A DNA stretch of 56,883 nucleotides, from positions 1-56,883 of the forward strand of contig CAMPKJ010000004.1 of the NCBI GenBank assembly GCA_946887105.1, in the 5' to 3' direction. Below are positions 33,239-41,606 of the stretch, piece after piece. Source of the DNA: an uncultured Acidobacteriota bacterium. GTDB taxonomy: Bacteria; Acidobacteriota; Thermoanaerobaculia; Gp7-AA8. The notes under the pieces were generated by a model that was not told the origin of the DNA, made no database searches, and saw only the letters and a program-made list of their open reading frames with translations. Both the position numbers and the translations under genes were made by a program. The first letter of the stretch is position 1. The number at the start of each line of letters is the position of its first letter.

Positions 33239-34212
33239 GGCGTATGGCTCCTCGTCCTCTCGCGATATTCGTGAATGGTCTGTTCGATGCCCTGTTCGAG
33301 CGAGACGCGCGGCGTGAAGCCGAGGGCGGCGATCTTCGAGATATCGAGCAGCTTGCGCGGCATGCCGTCGGGCATGGACGTGTCCCAGGCGATGTCGCCG
33401 GTGAATCCGGCCTTGCGCGCGATCAGCTCGGCCAGATCGCGGATGCTGATGTCGTCGCCGGCGCCGACGTTGATGATCTCCGGTGAGTGCCAGCGCTCGA
33501 TGAGCAGCATGACCGCGTCGGCGCAGTCATCGACGTGCAGGAACTCGCGGCGCGCGTTGCCGGTGCCCCACACCGTCACGGTCGATTCGTGGTTGTCGAA
33601 GGCATCGCAGAACTTCCGCACCAGGGCGGAGAGGACGTGCGAGTTCTCGGGATGGAAGTTGTCGTTCGTCCCGTACAGATTGCTCGGCATGGGACAGATC
33701 ACGCGCATGCCGTACTGCTTCTGGTAGTACTGCGCGAGGCGCAGGCCGGCGATCTTGGCGAGCGCGTAGCCTTCGTTGGTCGGCTCGAGCGGGCCGGTGA
33801 GGAGGTACTCCTCTTTCATCGGCTGCGGGCACTCGCGCGGGTAAACGCAGGAACTGCCGAGGAACACCAGCTCGCGGACGCCGGCGCGCTGCGATTCATG
33901 GATGACGCTGGTCTGGATGGCCAGGTTGTCGTACATGAACTCGGCGGGACGGCTGCGGTTCGCCTGGATGCCGCCGACCTTCGCGGCGGCGAGGATCACG
34001 ACGTCCGGCTTCAGCTCCGCGAAAAGCTTGCGCACGGCCTCGCAATCACGAAGATCGACGCCCGGGCGTGGTGCGGTGACGAGGTTGGTATAGCCGGCGC
34101 GGGTGAGGGCTCTGACCAAAGCCGAGCCGACCATTCCGCGGTGTCCGGCCACAAAGATACGATCGGACTGTTCGATGCGAGTCTCCTGAACGGCGGCGCG
34201 GGATGGTAGCAC
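33235..34212 (-). CDS. fcl: GDP-L-fucose synthase / GDP-colitose synthase-like epimerase-reductase
   Basis: 325 residues from GTG 34212. Fcl signatures: FVAGHRGMVGSAL, AAAKVGGIQANRSRPAEF, catalytic SSCVYPRECPQPMKEEYLLTGPLEPTNEGYALAK (Ser, Tyr, Lys), and MPSNLYGTNDNFHPENSHV. It performs 3,5-epimerisation and 4-reduction of GDP-4-keto-6-deoxy sugars; when paired with ColD the homologous enzyme is ColC, giving GDP-L-colitose. The GTG has no ribosome site. AGGAG at 34183-34187 is 6 bases before an in-frame ATC at 34176, which may be the true start and would give a family-like N-terminus. Confidence 0.9.
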   Translation of the reverse strand: MLPSRAAVQETRIEQSDRIFVAGHRGMVGSALVRALTRAGYTNLVTAPRPGVDLRDCEAVRKLFAELKPDVVILAAAKVGGIQANRSRPAEFMYDNLAIQTSVIHESQRAGVRELVFLGSSCVYPRECPQPMKEEYLLTGPLEPTNEGYALAKIAGLRLAQYYQKQYGMRVICPMPSNLYGTNDNFHPENSHVLSALVRKFCDAFDNHESTVTVWGTGNARREFLHVDDCADAVMLLIERWHSPEIINVGAGDDISIRDLAELIARKAGFTGDIAWDTSMPDGMPRKLLDISKIAALGFTPRVSLEQGIEQTIHEYRERTRSHTP

Positions 34213-34236
34213 GCCCCGTGTTCGGCCGCGCGGCCC

Positions 34237-34653
34237 TCAGTGTGCCGCGGCGCGGCGGCGCGACGAGGGCTCGCACTGCGCCATCGACAGCACCACGATC
34301 CGTCCGTCATGGGTGTTCATCACCATCGGCGACTGGCAGTGGTGGAGCTCGCCGTAACGCGTCATGGCGATTTCCATCTCCTGAAAAATTTCGCAGCTGA
34401 AGGGCTCGTCGTCGGGGATGAACACCGAGCCTTCCTCGACGCGGCGAAGCACGAGCCAGGGACGCTTTTCGCTGCCGGTGGGGAGGATGATCGTGTTGCG
34501 GTCGCCGTTGCCGAGGAGGAACGCCGATACGGCGCAATCCCAGGTTTCACAAGAGGTTGTGATCCATGTGTACTTGATGGGCTCGGTGAACTCCTGCGCG
34601 TTCATCAGCGTGGCGGGAAGGAGGACGACAGCCGCGAGAATGAGAGTCTTCAT
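34237..34653 (-). CDS. Small secreted cysteine-containing hypothetical protein
   Basis: 138 residues with a signal peptide (MKTLILAAVVLLPATLMNA). The mature part has five cysteines (CETWDC, SCEI, HHCQ, QCEP), suggesting disulfides in the periplasm. GGAGA is placed 7 bases before the ATG. Not a family I recognise. It is divergent from the metzincin-like protease gene; its role is unknown. Confidence 0.7.
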   Translation of the reverse strand: MKTLILAAVVLLPATLMNAQEFTEPIKYTWITTSCETWDCAVSAFLLGNGDRNTIILPTGSEKRPWLVLRRVEEGSVFIPDDEPFSCEIFQEMEIAMTRYGELHHCQSPMVMNTHDGRIVVLSMAQCEPSSRRRAAAH

Positions 34654-34704
34654 GACGTATCTCCGGTCGCAGCGTGTGAAAGTCGCGTGCCAGTGATGGG
34701 CTAC

Positions 34705-34715
34705 TTTCTAAGAAA
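34705..34715. promoter_or_regulatory. Dyad in the AT-rich divergent promoter region
   Basis: TTTCT-A-AGAAA in the 108-base gap between divergent secreted-protein genes, inside an AT-rich stretch (34700-34740) that probably carries both promoters. Could be an operator; I cannot place clear -35 and -10 boxes. Confidence 0.3.
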
Positions 34716-34761
34716 TTATTTGGTGTGAGTTTTTCATTGCCGAAAGGTACCTGGAGGACTC

Positions 34762-36843
34762 ATGAAAGTCAGATCCATCGGGTTGGGATGCGTCTTGATG
34801 TTGCTGGCCGCGCAGAGTGTGCTGGCGACGTCGTTCATCGTTCCGACTGACAGTGAATTGATCGCAAAGACGTCGGCCATCGTCACCGGTGTCGTCGAAG
34901 GCTCGTTCGTGCAGGAAACGAACGGCACGATCGAGACCGTGTATGAAATCCGCGTCGAGCGGTCGATGAAAGGCAGCATTGCCGCCGGCGAGCTCGCGCG
35001 CGTCGCCTCCCCTGGTGGCGTCATCGGGCAGCGTGGACTGTACGTCGCGGGCGCCGCGCATTTCCGGCAGGGCGAGCGCGTGCTGCTCTTCCTGAATCGC
35101 GACGACGGGCGCTGGACGACGACAGACCTGACCCTGGGCAAGTTCCGTTTCGTCACCTCGACGGCAGGCGAGCGCCTGCTCGTGCGCGACGAGGAAGATG
35201 TGGTGGGGTGGGACCATCGCGGCCGCGTCCATCAGGAAAAGGTCCGCCGCGAAGCGGGCTTTCTGCGGTTCATCGGCGAGCGCGTGCAAGGTCGCAACGC
35301 GATTCCTGACTACGAGGTGGATGCGAGGGATGTGACGTTACCCGATGCGCCCATCAGCAGCGAGGCCACGATCGGGACCGAGGCGGCACCGTTTCCGGGT
35401 CCGACCTACACCGACTGGGTATCGGGACAGCCGACGCGCTGGCCGAACATGTCCTCCGGCGTCACGTTCCGCAAAGTGGCGAGCCAGAACATCCCCGGCG
35501 CCGCGGACGGCGGAGTCGGTGCCATCCAGAATGCGCTCGCGGCGTGGAACAACGAGTGTGCGTCGAACATCAATCTGATCTATGGCGGCACGACGTCGAC
35601 CGCATCGGCGCATCACGACGGAATCAACGTCGTCGAGTACAACGACCCGCAGGGGCGGATCAGCGGGTCGTGGACCGGATCGGGCACGATCGGCATCGCT
35701 TTCCTCTCGTTCGCGAACAGCCACTCGTTCGGCGGCGCGACGTACTGGAACATCACCGATGCCGACGTGGTCATTCAGAACGGCTTCCCGGCTACGCATG
35801 GCGCGTTCGGGACGGCGCTGACGCACGAGGTCGGCCACGGCATCGGCTGGCGGCACTCGAACCAGGATTACGCCAGCGGCGGCGCGTGCAATTCGGCCAC
35901 GCAGGAATGCACGTCGGCCGCGATCATGAACTCGAGCGTGAACGGCAGCTACGGATTCACGTTGCAGACGTGGGATCGCCACGCCGCCGAGGCGGTGTAT
36001 CCCGGCGGCACGTGCGGAACCACCTGCACGCCGCCGGCCGTGACCAGCTCCGCGCAGCGCGCGGTGGCGGGCGGCCGTGAGCTGAGCGTGCTCACCAGCG
36101 GCACGACGCCGCAGTCGTTCCAGTGGTACGTCGGGGCGTCGGGAAACACCTCGAATCCGATCAGCGGCGCGAGGAACAGCTGGGTCGTCGTCAATCCGTC
36201 GGTGACGACGTCGTACTGGGTGCGCGTCACGAACTCGTGTGGCGCCGCGAACGGCCCGACCATCACCGTCTCCGTGTCGACGGGCTGCGTTCGGCCGGTG
36301 ATCAACGGCCCCGTCTTCCGCACCGTCAGCGGCGGAACGGAACTGAGCGTCACTACGACTGGCACGACTCCGCAGACATTCCAGTGGTACACGGGCGGGA
36401 CCGGCAACACGTCCAGTCCGGTCGTCGGGGCGACCAGGAGTTGGCTCGTCGTGAATCCTCCGAGCCCGACGCAATTCTGGGTGCGCGTGACGAACGCGTG
36501 CGGCTCCACGAACAGCGCCGCCATCACGGTGGGCTCAAACTCGTGCGTCGCGCCGAAGATCAGCGGCCCGTTCTCGCGCAGGATCAGCACCGGAACGGAG
36601 CTGAGCATCACCACGATCGGAACGGTTCCGCAGACGTTCCAGTGGTATCGCGGCGCGCGCGGCGACCTGACCAATCCGATTGCCGGCGCAACGAACAGCT
36701 GGATCGTTGTCAATCCATCCACCGCGACATCGTATTGGGTGAGGGTGTCGAACCGTTGCGTGACGGTGTACAGCGCGGCGATCACTGTCACAGGTTCCTC
36801 GGCGGGCGTCGTGAGCTCCCGGTCTGTGTTCGCGATACCATGA
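34762..36843 (+). CDS. Secreted metzincin-like zinc protease with three Ig-like repeats
   Basis: 693 residues; signal peptide ends near residue 22 (LAAQSVLA), and TGGAGGA lies before the ATG. Residues ~25-180 form a beta-rich pro-region (VEGSFVQ, VERSMKGSIAAGEL). The catalytic zinc motif HEVGHGIGWRH is at 355-365 (HExxHxxGxxH) and a Met-turn candidate M389 in AAIMNSS, as in metzincins. From ~420 three repeats of about 90 residues follow, each with a TTPQ(S/T)FQWY core, a NSW(V/I)VVNPS-type strand and SYWVRV(T/S)N. These are Ig-like repeats seen in large secreted proteins. Probably an extracellular protease; substrate unknown. A strong hairpin follows. Confidence 0.87.
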   Translation: MKVRSIGLGCVLMLLAAQSVLATSFIVPTDSELIAKTSAIVTGVVEGSFVQETNGTIETVYEIRVERSMKGSIAAGELARVASPGGVIGQRGLYVAGAAHFRQGERVLLFLNRDDGRWTTTDLTLGKFRFVTSTAGERLLVRDEEDVVGWDHRGRVHQEKVRREAGFLRFIGERVQGRNAIPDYEVDARDVTLPDAPISSEATIGTEAAPFPGPTYTDWVSGQPTRWPNMSSGVTFRKVASQNIPGAADGGVGAIQNALAAWNNECASNINLIYGGTTSTASAHHDGINVVEYNDPQGRISGSWTGSGTIGIAFLSFANSHSFGGATYWNITDADVVIQNGFPATHGAFGTALTHEVGHGIGWRHSNQDYASGGACNSATQECTSAAIMNSSVNGSYGFTLQTWDRHAAEAVYPGGTCGTTCTPPAVTSSAQRAVAGGRELSVLTSGTTPQSFQWYVGASGNTSNPISGARNSWVVVNPSVTTSYWVRVTNSCGAANGPTITVSVSTGCVRPVINGPVFRTVSGGTELSVTTTGTTPQTFQWYTGGTGNTSSPVVGATRSWLVVNPPSPTQFWVRVTNACGSTNSAAITVGSNSCVAPKISGPFSRRISTGTELSITTIGTVPQTFQWYRGARGDLTNPIAGATNSWIVVNPSTATSYWVRVSNRCVTVYSAAITVTGSSAGVVSSRSVFAIP

Positions 36844-36866
36844 CTGCCTGAAGTCAAAATTCACCT

Positions 36867-36901
36867 CGCGCCCGTCCGTCAGATCCGGCCGGACGGGCGC
36901 G
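36867..36901 (+). terminator. Hairpin terminator after the metzincin gene
   Basis: Perfect 12-bp stem (36867-36878 with 36890-36901, 11-base loop) 23 bases after the stop. Very GC-rich, no U-run. It separates the protease from the long polysaccharide operon that follows. Confidence 0.65.
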
Positions 36902-36929
36902 TAGTCCTCATTCCCTGACGCGAGGCTCC

Positions 36930-37697
36930 ATGTATAGAGACGTCCGGCCGGTCGCCGAGAGCACGGCCACGGCGAGTACGCCAGAGAACTGGGCGAAGAA
37001 CTTTGCCGCGCAGAAGCCGCTCGGGGCGTGGAGGCGCAGGCAGTACGCGTCTTCTCCCGAGACGCGGCTGATCGATCGGCACATCCCGAAAGGCGCGACG
37101 ATTCTCGACGCGGGCAGCGGGTTTGGTGAGTGGGTCGTATTTCTCTCAGGCCGCGGGTATCGCGCGCGCGGCGTCGACTATTCGGAGGAGCTCATCGCGC
37201 GTGTGCGCGCCACGTATCCCGACCTCGAGTGGACGCACGGCGACATCCGCAGTCTGCCGTTGGAGACCAACTCGGTCGACGCGGTGATCTCGTGGAGAGT
37301 GATCGAGCATGACGAAGCCGGTCCAGCCAGGGCACTCCGCGAGTTTCACCGCGTCCTCCGGCCAGGCGGTTGCGCGATCGTGACGGTGCCGATGAACACC
37401 GACGTCGCGCGAAAGTCGACGGAGATCATCCACCGCAAGGCGGGGAGCGAGCATGCCTTTTTCCAATACCTGATGTTCGAAGAGGAACTGGCGAGCGAGA
37501 CCATCGCGGCGGGGTTCGAAATCACCGAGATCAGTTCACTTCCTTCGGCGCACCTCGCGCATGCGGCGCCGAGGCTTTCGCTCAAGCTGTCCGGCATCCT
37601 TTATCGGATCGCCAACATGGCGGTCTACTGGCTGCTGTCATGGACGCCGCGCTATCGCGTGATGCATTACGCGGTGCTGCGGAAGCCTCGGCAGTAA
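36930..37697 (+). CDS. SAM-dependent methyltransferase (class I)
   Basis: 255 residues. Rossmann motifs: ATILDAGSGFGEWVVFLSGRGY (motif I, residues ~55-77), GVDYSEELI, HGDIRSLPLETNSVDAVISWRVIEH (motifs II-III), and LREFHRVLRPGGCAIVTVP. The C-terminal 60 residues include a hydrophobic segment (ILYRIANMAVYWLLSW) that may sit at the membrane. First gene of the polysaccharide operon; a sugar or lipid-linked glycan substrate is likely but not shown. Confidence 0.88.
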   Translation: MYRDVRPVAESTATASTPENWAKNFAAQKPLGAWRRRQYASSPETRLIDRHIPKGATILDAGSGFGEWVVFLSGRGYRARGVDYSEELIARVRATYPDLEWTHGDIRSLPLETNSVDAVISWRVIEHDEAGPARALREFHRVLRPGGCAIVTVPMNTDVARKSTEIIHRKAGSEHAFFQYLMFEEELASETIAAGFEITEISSLPSAHLAHAAPRLSLKLSGILYRIANMAVYWLLSWTPRYRVMHYAVLRKPRQ

Positions 37698-37715
37698 ACT
37701 TCCCGCACCCACGCA

Positions 37716-39071
37716 ATGGTCCCGTTCTTTCGTTCCATCCTTTCCAGAATCGCGAGCGGATCATCGCTGCGGGCGCGTCTCGTGCGCGCCACGGGGTGGA
37801 TGCTGGCCGGCAGCGGCTTGAATCAGGGGCTGGCGATGCTGGCCTCGATCGGAACGGCCCGGATTCTCGGAAAAACTGCATTCGGCGAGTTCGGTGCCGT
37901 GCGCAGCACCGTCATGACCATGGCCATTCTCGCGGGCGGTGGGTTGGGCATGGCGACGACGCGTTATGTCGCGGCCTTGCGTACGAAGGATCCGGAGCGT
38001 GCCGGCCGTCTGATCGGCCTGGTCCTGACCATGGCGTGGACGATGACCGGCATCGCCGCCGTGGCCTGCGCGCTGCTGGCGCGACCGATCGCCGTGGGGA
38101 TCATGCAGAGCGAAAATCTGAGGCTGCCGCTGATGGTCAGCGCGCTGGCGCTGGTCTTCTCGACCGTGTCGAGCGTACAGATCGGCGTGATTGCGGGTTG
38201 TGAGGCATTTCGTCCGGTTGCGGTGCTGCTGGCGATCGAGGGATTTTCCGCCGGCGCGCTGATGGTCACCGGCGCCTGGTTCGGCGGCGTGACCGGCGCG
38301 GTCCTGGGCTTCGTCATCGGGACCTTCATCTCGTTTCTGCTGCGCCATCGCCAGGTCAACGTGGAGTGCCGCAAAGCGGGAATCCCGTTGAATCCGTTCC
38401 GCCTCAGCGATCTGCGCCAGGAAGTGCCGTTCATCACCTCTGCTGTGATCCCCTCGATGCTGCTCGTGATCGGGGTGCAACCGGCCGAATGGGTGACGCG
38501 CATGATGCTCGTGCGCGGTCCGGACGGCATGGCCGCACTCGGCCTCTTCACCGCTGCGTACTCGTGGGGACAACTGGTCCAGTTCATCCCCAGCCAGATC
38601 GCCAGCCCGGCGCTGACGCTCCTCGCGAACCTGGTCGGCGCCGGTGACTGGCCCGCGTTCCGTCGCCTGCTCGTGGAGTCGACGGGAGTGGTTTTCGGCT
38701 CTGCCGCGGTGATTGCGGTTCCGCTGGCGCTGCTCGCGAAGTTCGTCATGGGCCTGTATGGTCCCGCCTTCCGCGATGGTGCTGGAGTCTTCAGCGCGAT
38801 CGTGCTCGCGTATGCGCTGGGGTCCGTCTGGACGATCTTCCGCGCCACGTTCCTCGCGGCGGGCCGGGAGTGGTACCAGTTGGCATTCACGCTGGCATGG
38901 GGTATAGCTCTGCCGCTCTTTTTCCTGGTGCAGGGACGCCGCACGGCGATGACGCTGGCGCTCAGCTACGGAATCTCATTTCTGGTGGTCGTCATCGCAC
39001 AGTTCGTGGCCGCGTGGTTTCTCTTTCGCGGATCGCGCAGGCCGGCGGCCGTTCACGAAGGTGTTCGATGA
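37716..39071 (+). CDS. Polysaccharide flippase, Wzx/MATE-like
   Basis: 451 residues with about 12-14 hydrophobic helices, the topology of the MVF/Wzx superfamily. The start (RATGWMLAGSGLNQGLAMLASIGTARILGKTAFGEFGAVRS) is the typical Wzx first helix pair, with the RxLG(x)xxFG motif. It should move lipid-linked repeat units across the inner membrane. Stop overlaps the next gene (ATGA). Confidence 0.88.
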   Translation: MVPFFRSILSRIASGSSLRARLVRATGWMLAGSGLNQGLAMLASIGTARILGKTAFGEFGAVRSTVMTMAILAGGGLGMATTRYVAALRTKDPERAGRLIGLVLTMAWTMTGIAAVACALLARPIAVGIMQSENLRLPLMVSALALVFSTVSSVQIGVIAGCEAFRPVAVLLAIEGFSAGALMVTGAWFGGVTGAVLGFVIGTFISFLLRHRQVNVECRKAGIPLNPFRLSDLRQEVPFITSAVIPSMLLVIGVQPAEWVTRMMLVRGPDGMAALGLFTAAYSWGQLVQFIPSQIASPALTLLANLVGAGDWPAFRRLLVESTGVVFGSAAVIAVPLALLAKFVMGLYGPAFRDGAGVFSAIVLAYALGSVWTIFRATFLAAGREWYQLAFTLAWGIALPLFFLVQGRRTAMTLALSYGISFLVVVIAQFVAAWFLFRGSRRPAAVHEGVR

Positions 39072-40126
39072 GGATTCTCTATTCGTTCAACAAGACCGGG
39101 TTCGAGGAGGATTACTGGCGGCGGGAGATTGCGGCCGCTTCCGACTCGAACGCGCAGTTCATTCCGTTCAATCACGGGACGTACATCGAATTGAGACGCG
39201 TGTTCCGGGCGCAGTTGCTCGACAACCTGTACTACGACCGCGATCCGGCCCTGATGCGTCTCTACGACGCGGTGCAGGAGGCCATTGCCCGTGAAGAGGC
39301 GGACGTGCTGCTGGTCGACAATGTGCTGCCCTACCATCCCGACTTCCTGCGCAAGCTGCGGATCTACAAGGTCCAGCGCACGACCGACGGTCCGACCGTG
39401 GCGTACGAGCGCGATTTCCCGTACGTGCACGCCTACGATCACGTGCTCTACAACAATCCCGCGCACAGCCGCGATCTGACCATGCACGAGAAGCTGATGT
39501 ATCTCGGCGCAAAACGGGCCGACTTCTGGCCCCTCGGTCTCTTCGATCAGATGTTCGATACCACCAGGACCGAGGAGAACATCCTCGGGCACGAGCGCGA
39601 CATCGACGTGATCTTCGTCGGCGCGCTCTTCTTCGACAAAATGCCGCTGCTCGCCGCCGCGCGCAAGGCATTCGGCAAGCGGGTGCAGGTCTACGGACTC
39701 TGTTCGTGGAAGCGCAACGTCTACTTCAACGCCAAGTACGGCTTTCCGGGCTGGATCCGTCCGATCGCGTTCGAAGAGTACGTCCCGCTGTACCAGCGTT
39801 CGAAGATCGGCATCAATGCCCACATCCGCGGCAAGTACACGCTGGGCAGCTATCGCATGTTCGACCTGCCCGGAAACGGCGTGATGCAGATCTGCGACGG
39901 CGGCGAATACCTTCCCGCGTACTACGATGTGGGGAAGGAGATCGTCGGCTACGACGGTCCGGACGAGCTCGTGAAGAAGATCGCCTGGTATCTCGATCAT
40001 CCCGACGAGCGGAAAGAGATCGCGTTGAACGGATATCGAGCGGTGATGAGCCGGCACCGGATGCGGAAGCGCTTTCACGAAGCGGTGGAGCTCATCCGGG
40101 CCGGGATGACTGCCGCGGCGGGATGA
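39068..40126 (+). CDS. CgeB-like glycosyltransferase
   Basis: 352 residues. No signal peptide. GT-B-like: N-terminal Rossmann domain (RILYSFNKTGFEED, ADVLLVDNVLPYHPDFLRKLR) and C-terminal domain with IDVIFVGALFFDKM, a long central region, and the acceptor/donor segment YQRSKIGINAHIRGKYTLGSYRMFDLPGNGVMQICDGGEYL followed by YDGPDELVKKIAWYLDHPDERKEIA. This C-terminal pattern is that of CgeB/DUF3880-type transferases. Sugar unknown. Confidence 0.75.
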   Translation: MRILYSFNKTGFEEDYWRREIAAASDSNAQFIPFNHGTYIELRRVFRAQLLDNLYYDRDPALMRLYDAVQEAIAREEADVLLVDNVLPYHPDFLRKLRIYKVQRTTDGPTVAYERDFPYVHAYDHVLYNNPAHSRDLTMHEKLMYLGAKRADFWPLGLFDQMFDTTRTEENILGHERDIDVIFVGALFFDKMPLLAAARKAFGKRVQVYGLCSWKRNVYFNAKYGFPGWIRPIAFEEYVPLYQRSKIGINAHIRGKYTLGSYRMFDLPGNGVMQICDGGEYLPAYYDVGKEIVGYDGPDELVKKIAWYLDHPDERKEIALNGYRAVMSRHRMRKRFHEAVELIRAGMTAAAG

Positions 40127-40127
40127 C

Positions 40128-41606
40128 ATGTCCCTGATCATGCCCACATCGCCGGCAGGCGCGGATGTGCGCAAACGGCCGATGACGTCCCTGAGCGCGT
40201 TGCGCGCGCTGGCATGGGCGTACTGCGCGGCGATCGTGATGGTGGTGTCGTTCATCTATCGCGACGCCATCCGCTGGACCATCATCCTGCCGCTGGTGGC
40301 CGGCATCCTGGTCCTGCTCGCGTTCACGCTCTATCTGCGCAGGATCGAGGGGAGTCTTCCGTACTTCGAGATCGGCGCGTTCTACGCGGTCATCACCGCG
40401 ATCTACGCGCTCTATCCGCTACTCAAGTGGGTGCTGCAGGGATACCGCTTCGTGAACGGCGACACCCGGATCGAGTCGGTCATGCCCTGGCCGCTCGCGA
40501 TCGCGATCCTGCAATGGTGGTACGTCCTCTACCTGGCCTCGTTCTGCCTGGCGTACGCGCTGGTGCGCGGGCGTGGCGTGGTGCAGGGACGGCTGCGGGT
40601 CACGCCGCCGGACGGCGCGGTGGTGGCGTCGATCGTCGTGTTCCTGATCGCCAGCCGGATGTTCTTCGTCGGGCTGGGACTCTTCTTCGACATGAAGATC
40701 GACTCGTATCTCGACTCGTACCTGGTCATCCAGAGGCTTCCGACGTTCGTGCGCCAGATCGCAGCGCAGGTGCAGGGAATCGAACTGACGCTGCAGCTGA
40801 TGCTGGTGATCGCGCTGACCTGCGTCCGGAAGAAGTGGGCCACCACGCTGCTGATGGTGTTCCTGGTGCTGAACGTGTTGTCGCACGTCGTCGCGCCGGG
40901 CGCGCGCATCCATCTCGTGGCGGTGGTCATCGCGGCGGTGGCCGCGCGGCACATCGCGGTGCGGCGCGTCCCGCTCCGCTGGGTGGTCTCCGCCGCCGTC
41001 GCCGGATTCGTGCTGCTGCTGCTGCTGGCGGTGCTGCGTACCGAAGAGAAGTTCGATCCGGAACGCTTCAGCCAGCGGATGTCGGAGTACACGGAATTCG
41101 AGGTGATCTTCGGCAACGCGGTGGAGCTGAAGTACTGGCACCAGGCCTCCGGGATCCTGCTCGATCAGCCGCATCTGTACTGGTCCGGCATCCGCGCGCT
41201 CATCCCGCAGCAGTTCCAGAGGATGCAGAAAGACACGCCGACGGCCTGGCTCGTCCGTTCGTATCACCCGATCTATTACGAGAAGGGCGGGACGCTGGCG
41301 TTCGGCGTGCTCTCGGAGGCGGTGACCGGTCACGGCTGGCCTGAGATGATCTGGCGCGGTGCGCTGGTGGGAGTGGCGCTTGCGCTGATGCAGCGTGCAC
41401 TGGCCCGCCGCAAGGTCTCGGCGTACTTCTTCATGGTCTACATCTGGCTGATGGTCTGGTCCTATCTGACGGTGCGGACCGGCACGTTCGCGCTGCTGAT
41501 GCTGATGATGTACCGGCTGGCCGTCCCGATCGCCGCGGTGGCGTTTCTGAGCGTGCTGCTGCGGCGCGCCCGCCGGGTGGTGCGGCCGGAGGCGCGCGGG
41601 ACGTGA
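40128..41606 (+). CDS. O-antigen polymerase-like membrane protein (Wzy candidate 1)
   Basis: 492 residues with roughly 11-12 transmembrane helices. A long periplasmic loop (residues ~305-385, containing EKFDPERFSQRMSEYTEFEVIFGNAVELKYW and YHPIYYEKGGTLAFGVLSEA) precedes the last helices, as in Wzy polymerases. No conserved short motif proves the role. Overlap of 4 bases with the second polymerase/ligase-like gene argues that they act in the same pathway. Confidence 0.7.
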   Translation: MSLIMPTSPAGADVRKRPMTSLSALRALAWAYCAAIVMVVSFIYRDAIRWTIILPLVAGILVLLAFTLYLRRIEGSLPYFEIGAFYAVITAIYALYPLLKWVLQGYRFVNGDTRIESVMPWPLAIAILQWWYVLYLASFCLAYALVRGRGVVQGRLRVTPPDGAVVASIVVFLIASRMFFVGLGLFFDMKIDSYLDSYLVIQRLPTFVRQIAAQVQGIELTLQLMLVIALTCVRKKWATTLLMVFLVLNVLSHVVAPGARIHLVAVVIAAVAARHIAVRRVPLRWVVSAAVAGFVLLLLLAVLRTEEKFDPERFSQRMSEYTEFEVIFGNAVELKYWHQASGILLDQPHLYWSGIRALIPQQFQRMQKDTPTAWLVRSYHPIYYEKGGTLAFGVLSEAVTGHGWPEMIWRGALVGVALALMQRALARRKVSAYFFMVYIWLMVWSYLTVRTGTFALLMLMMYRLAVPIAAVAFLSVLLRRARRVVRPEARGT

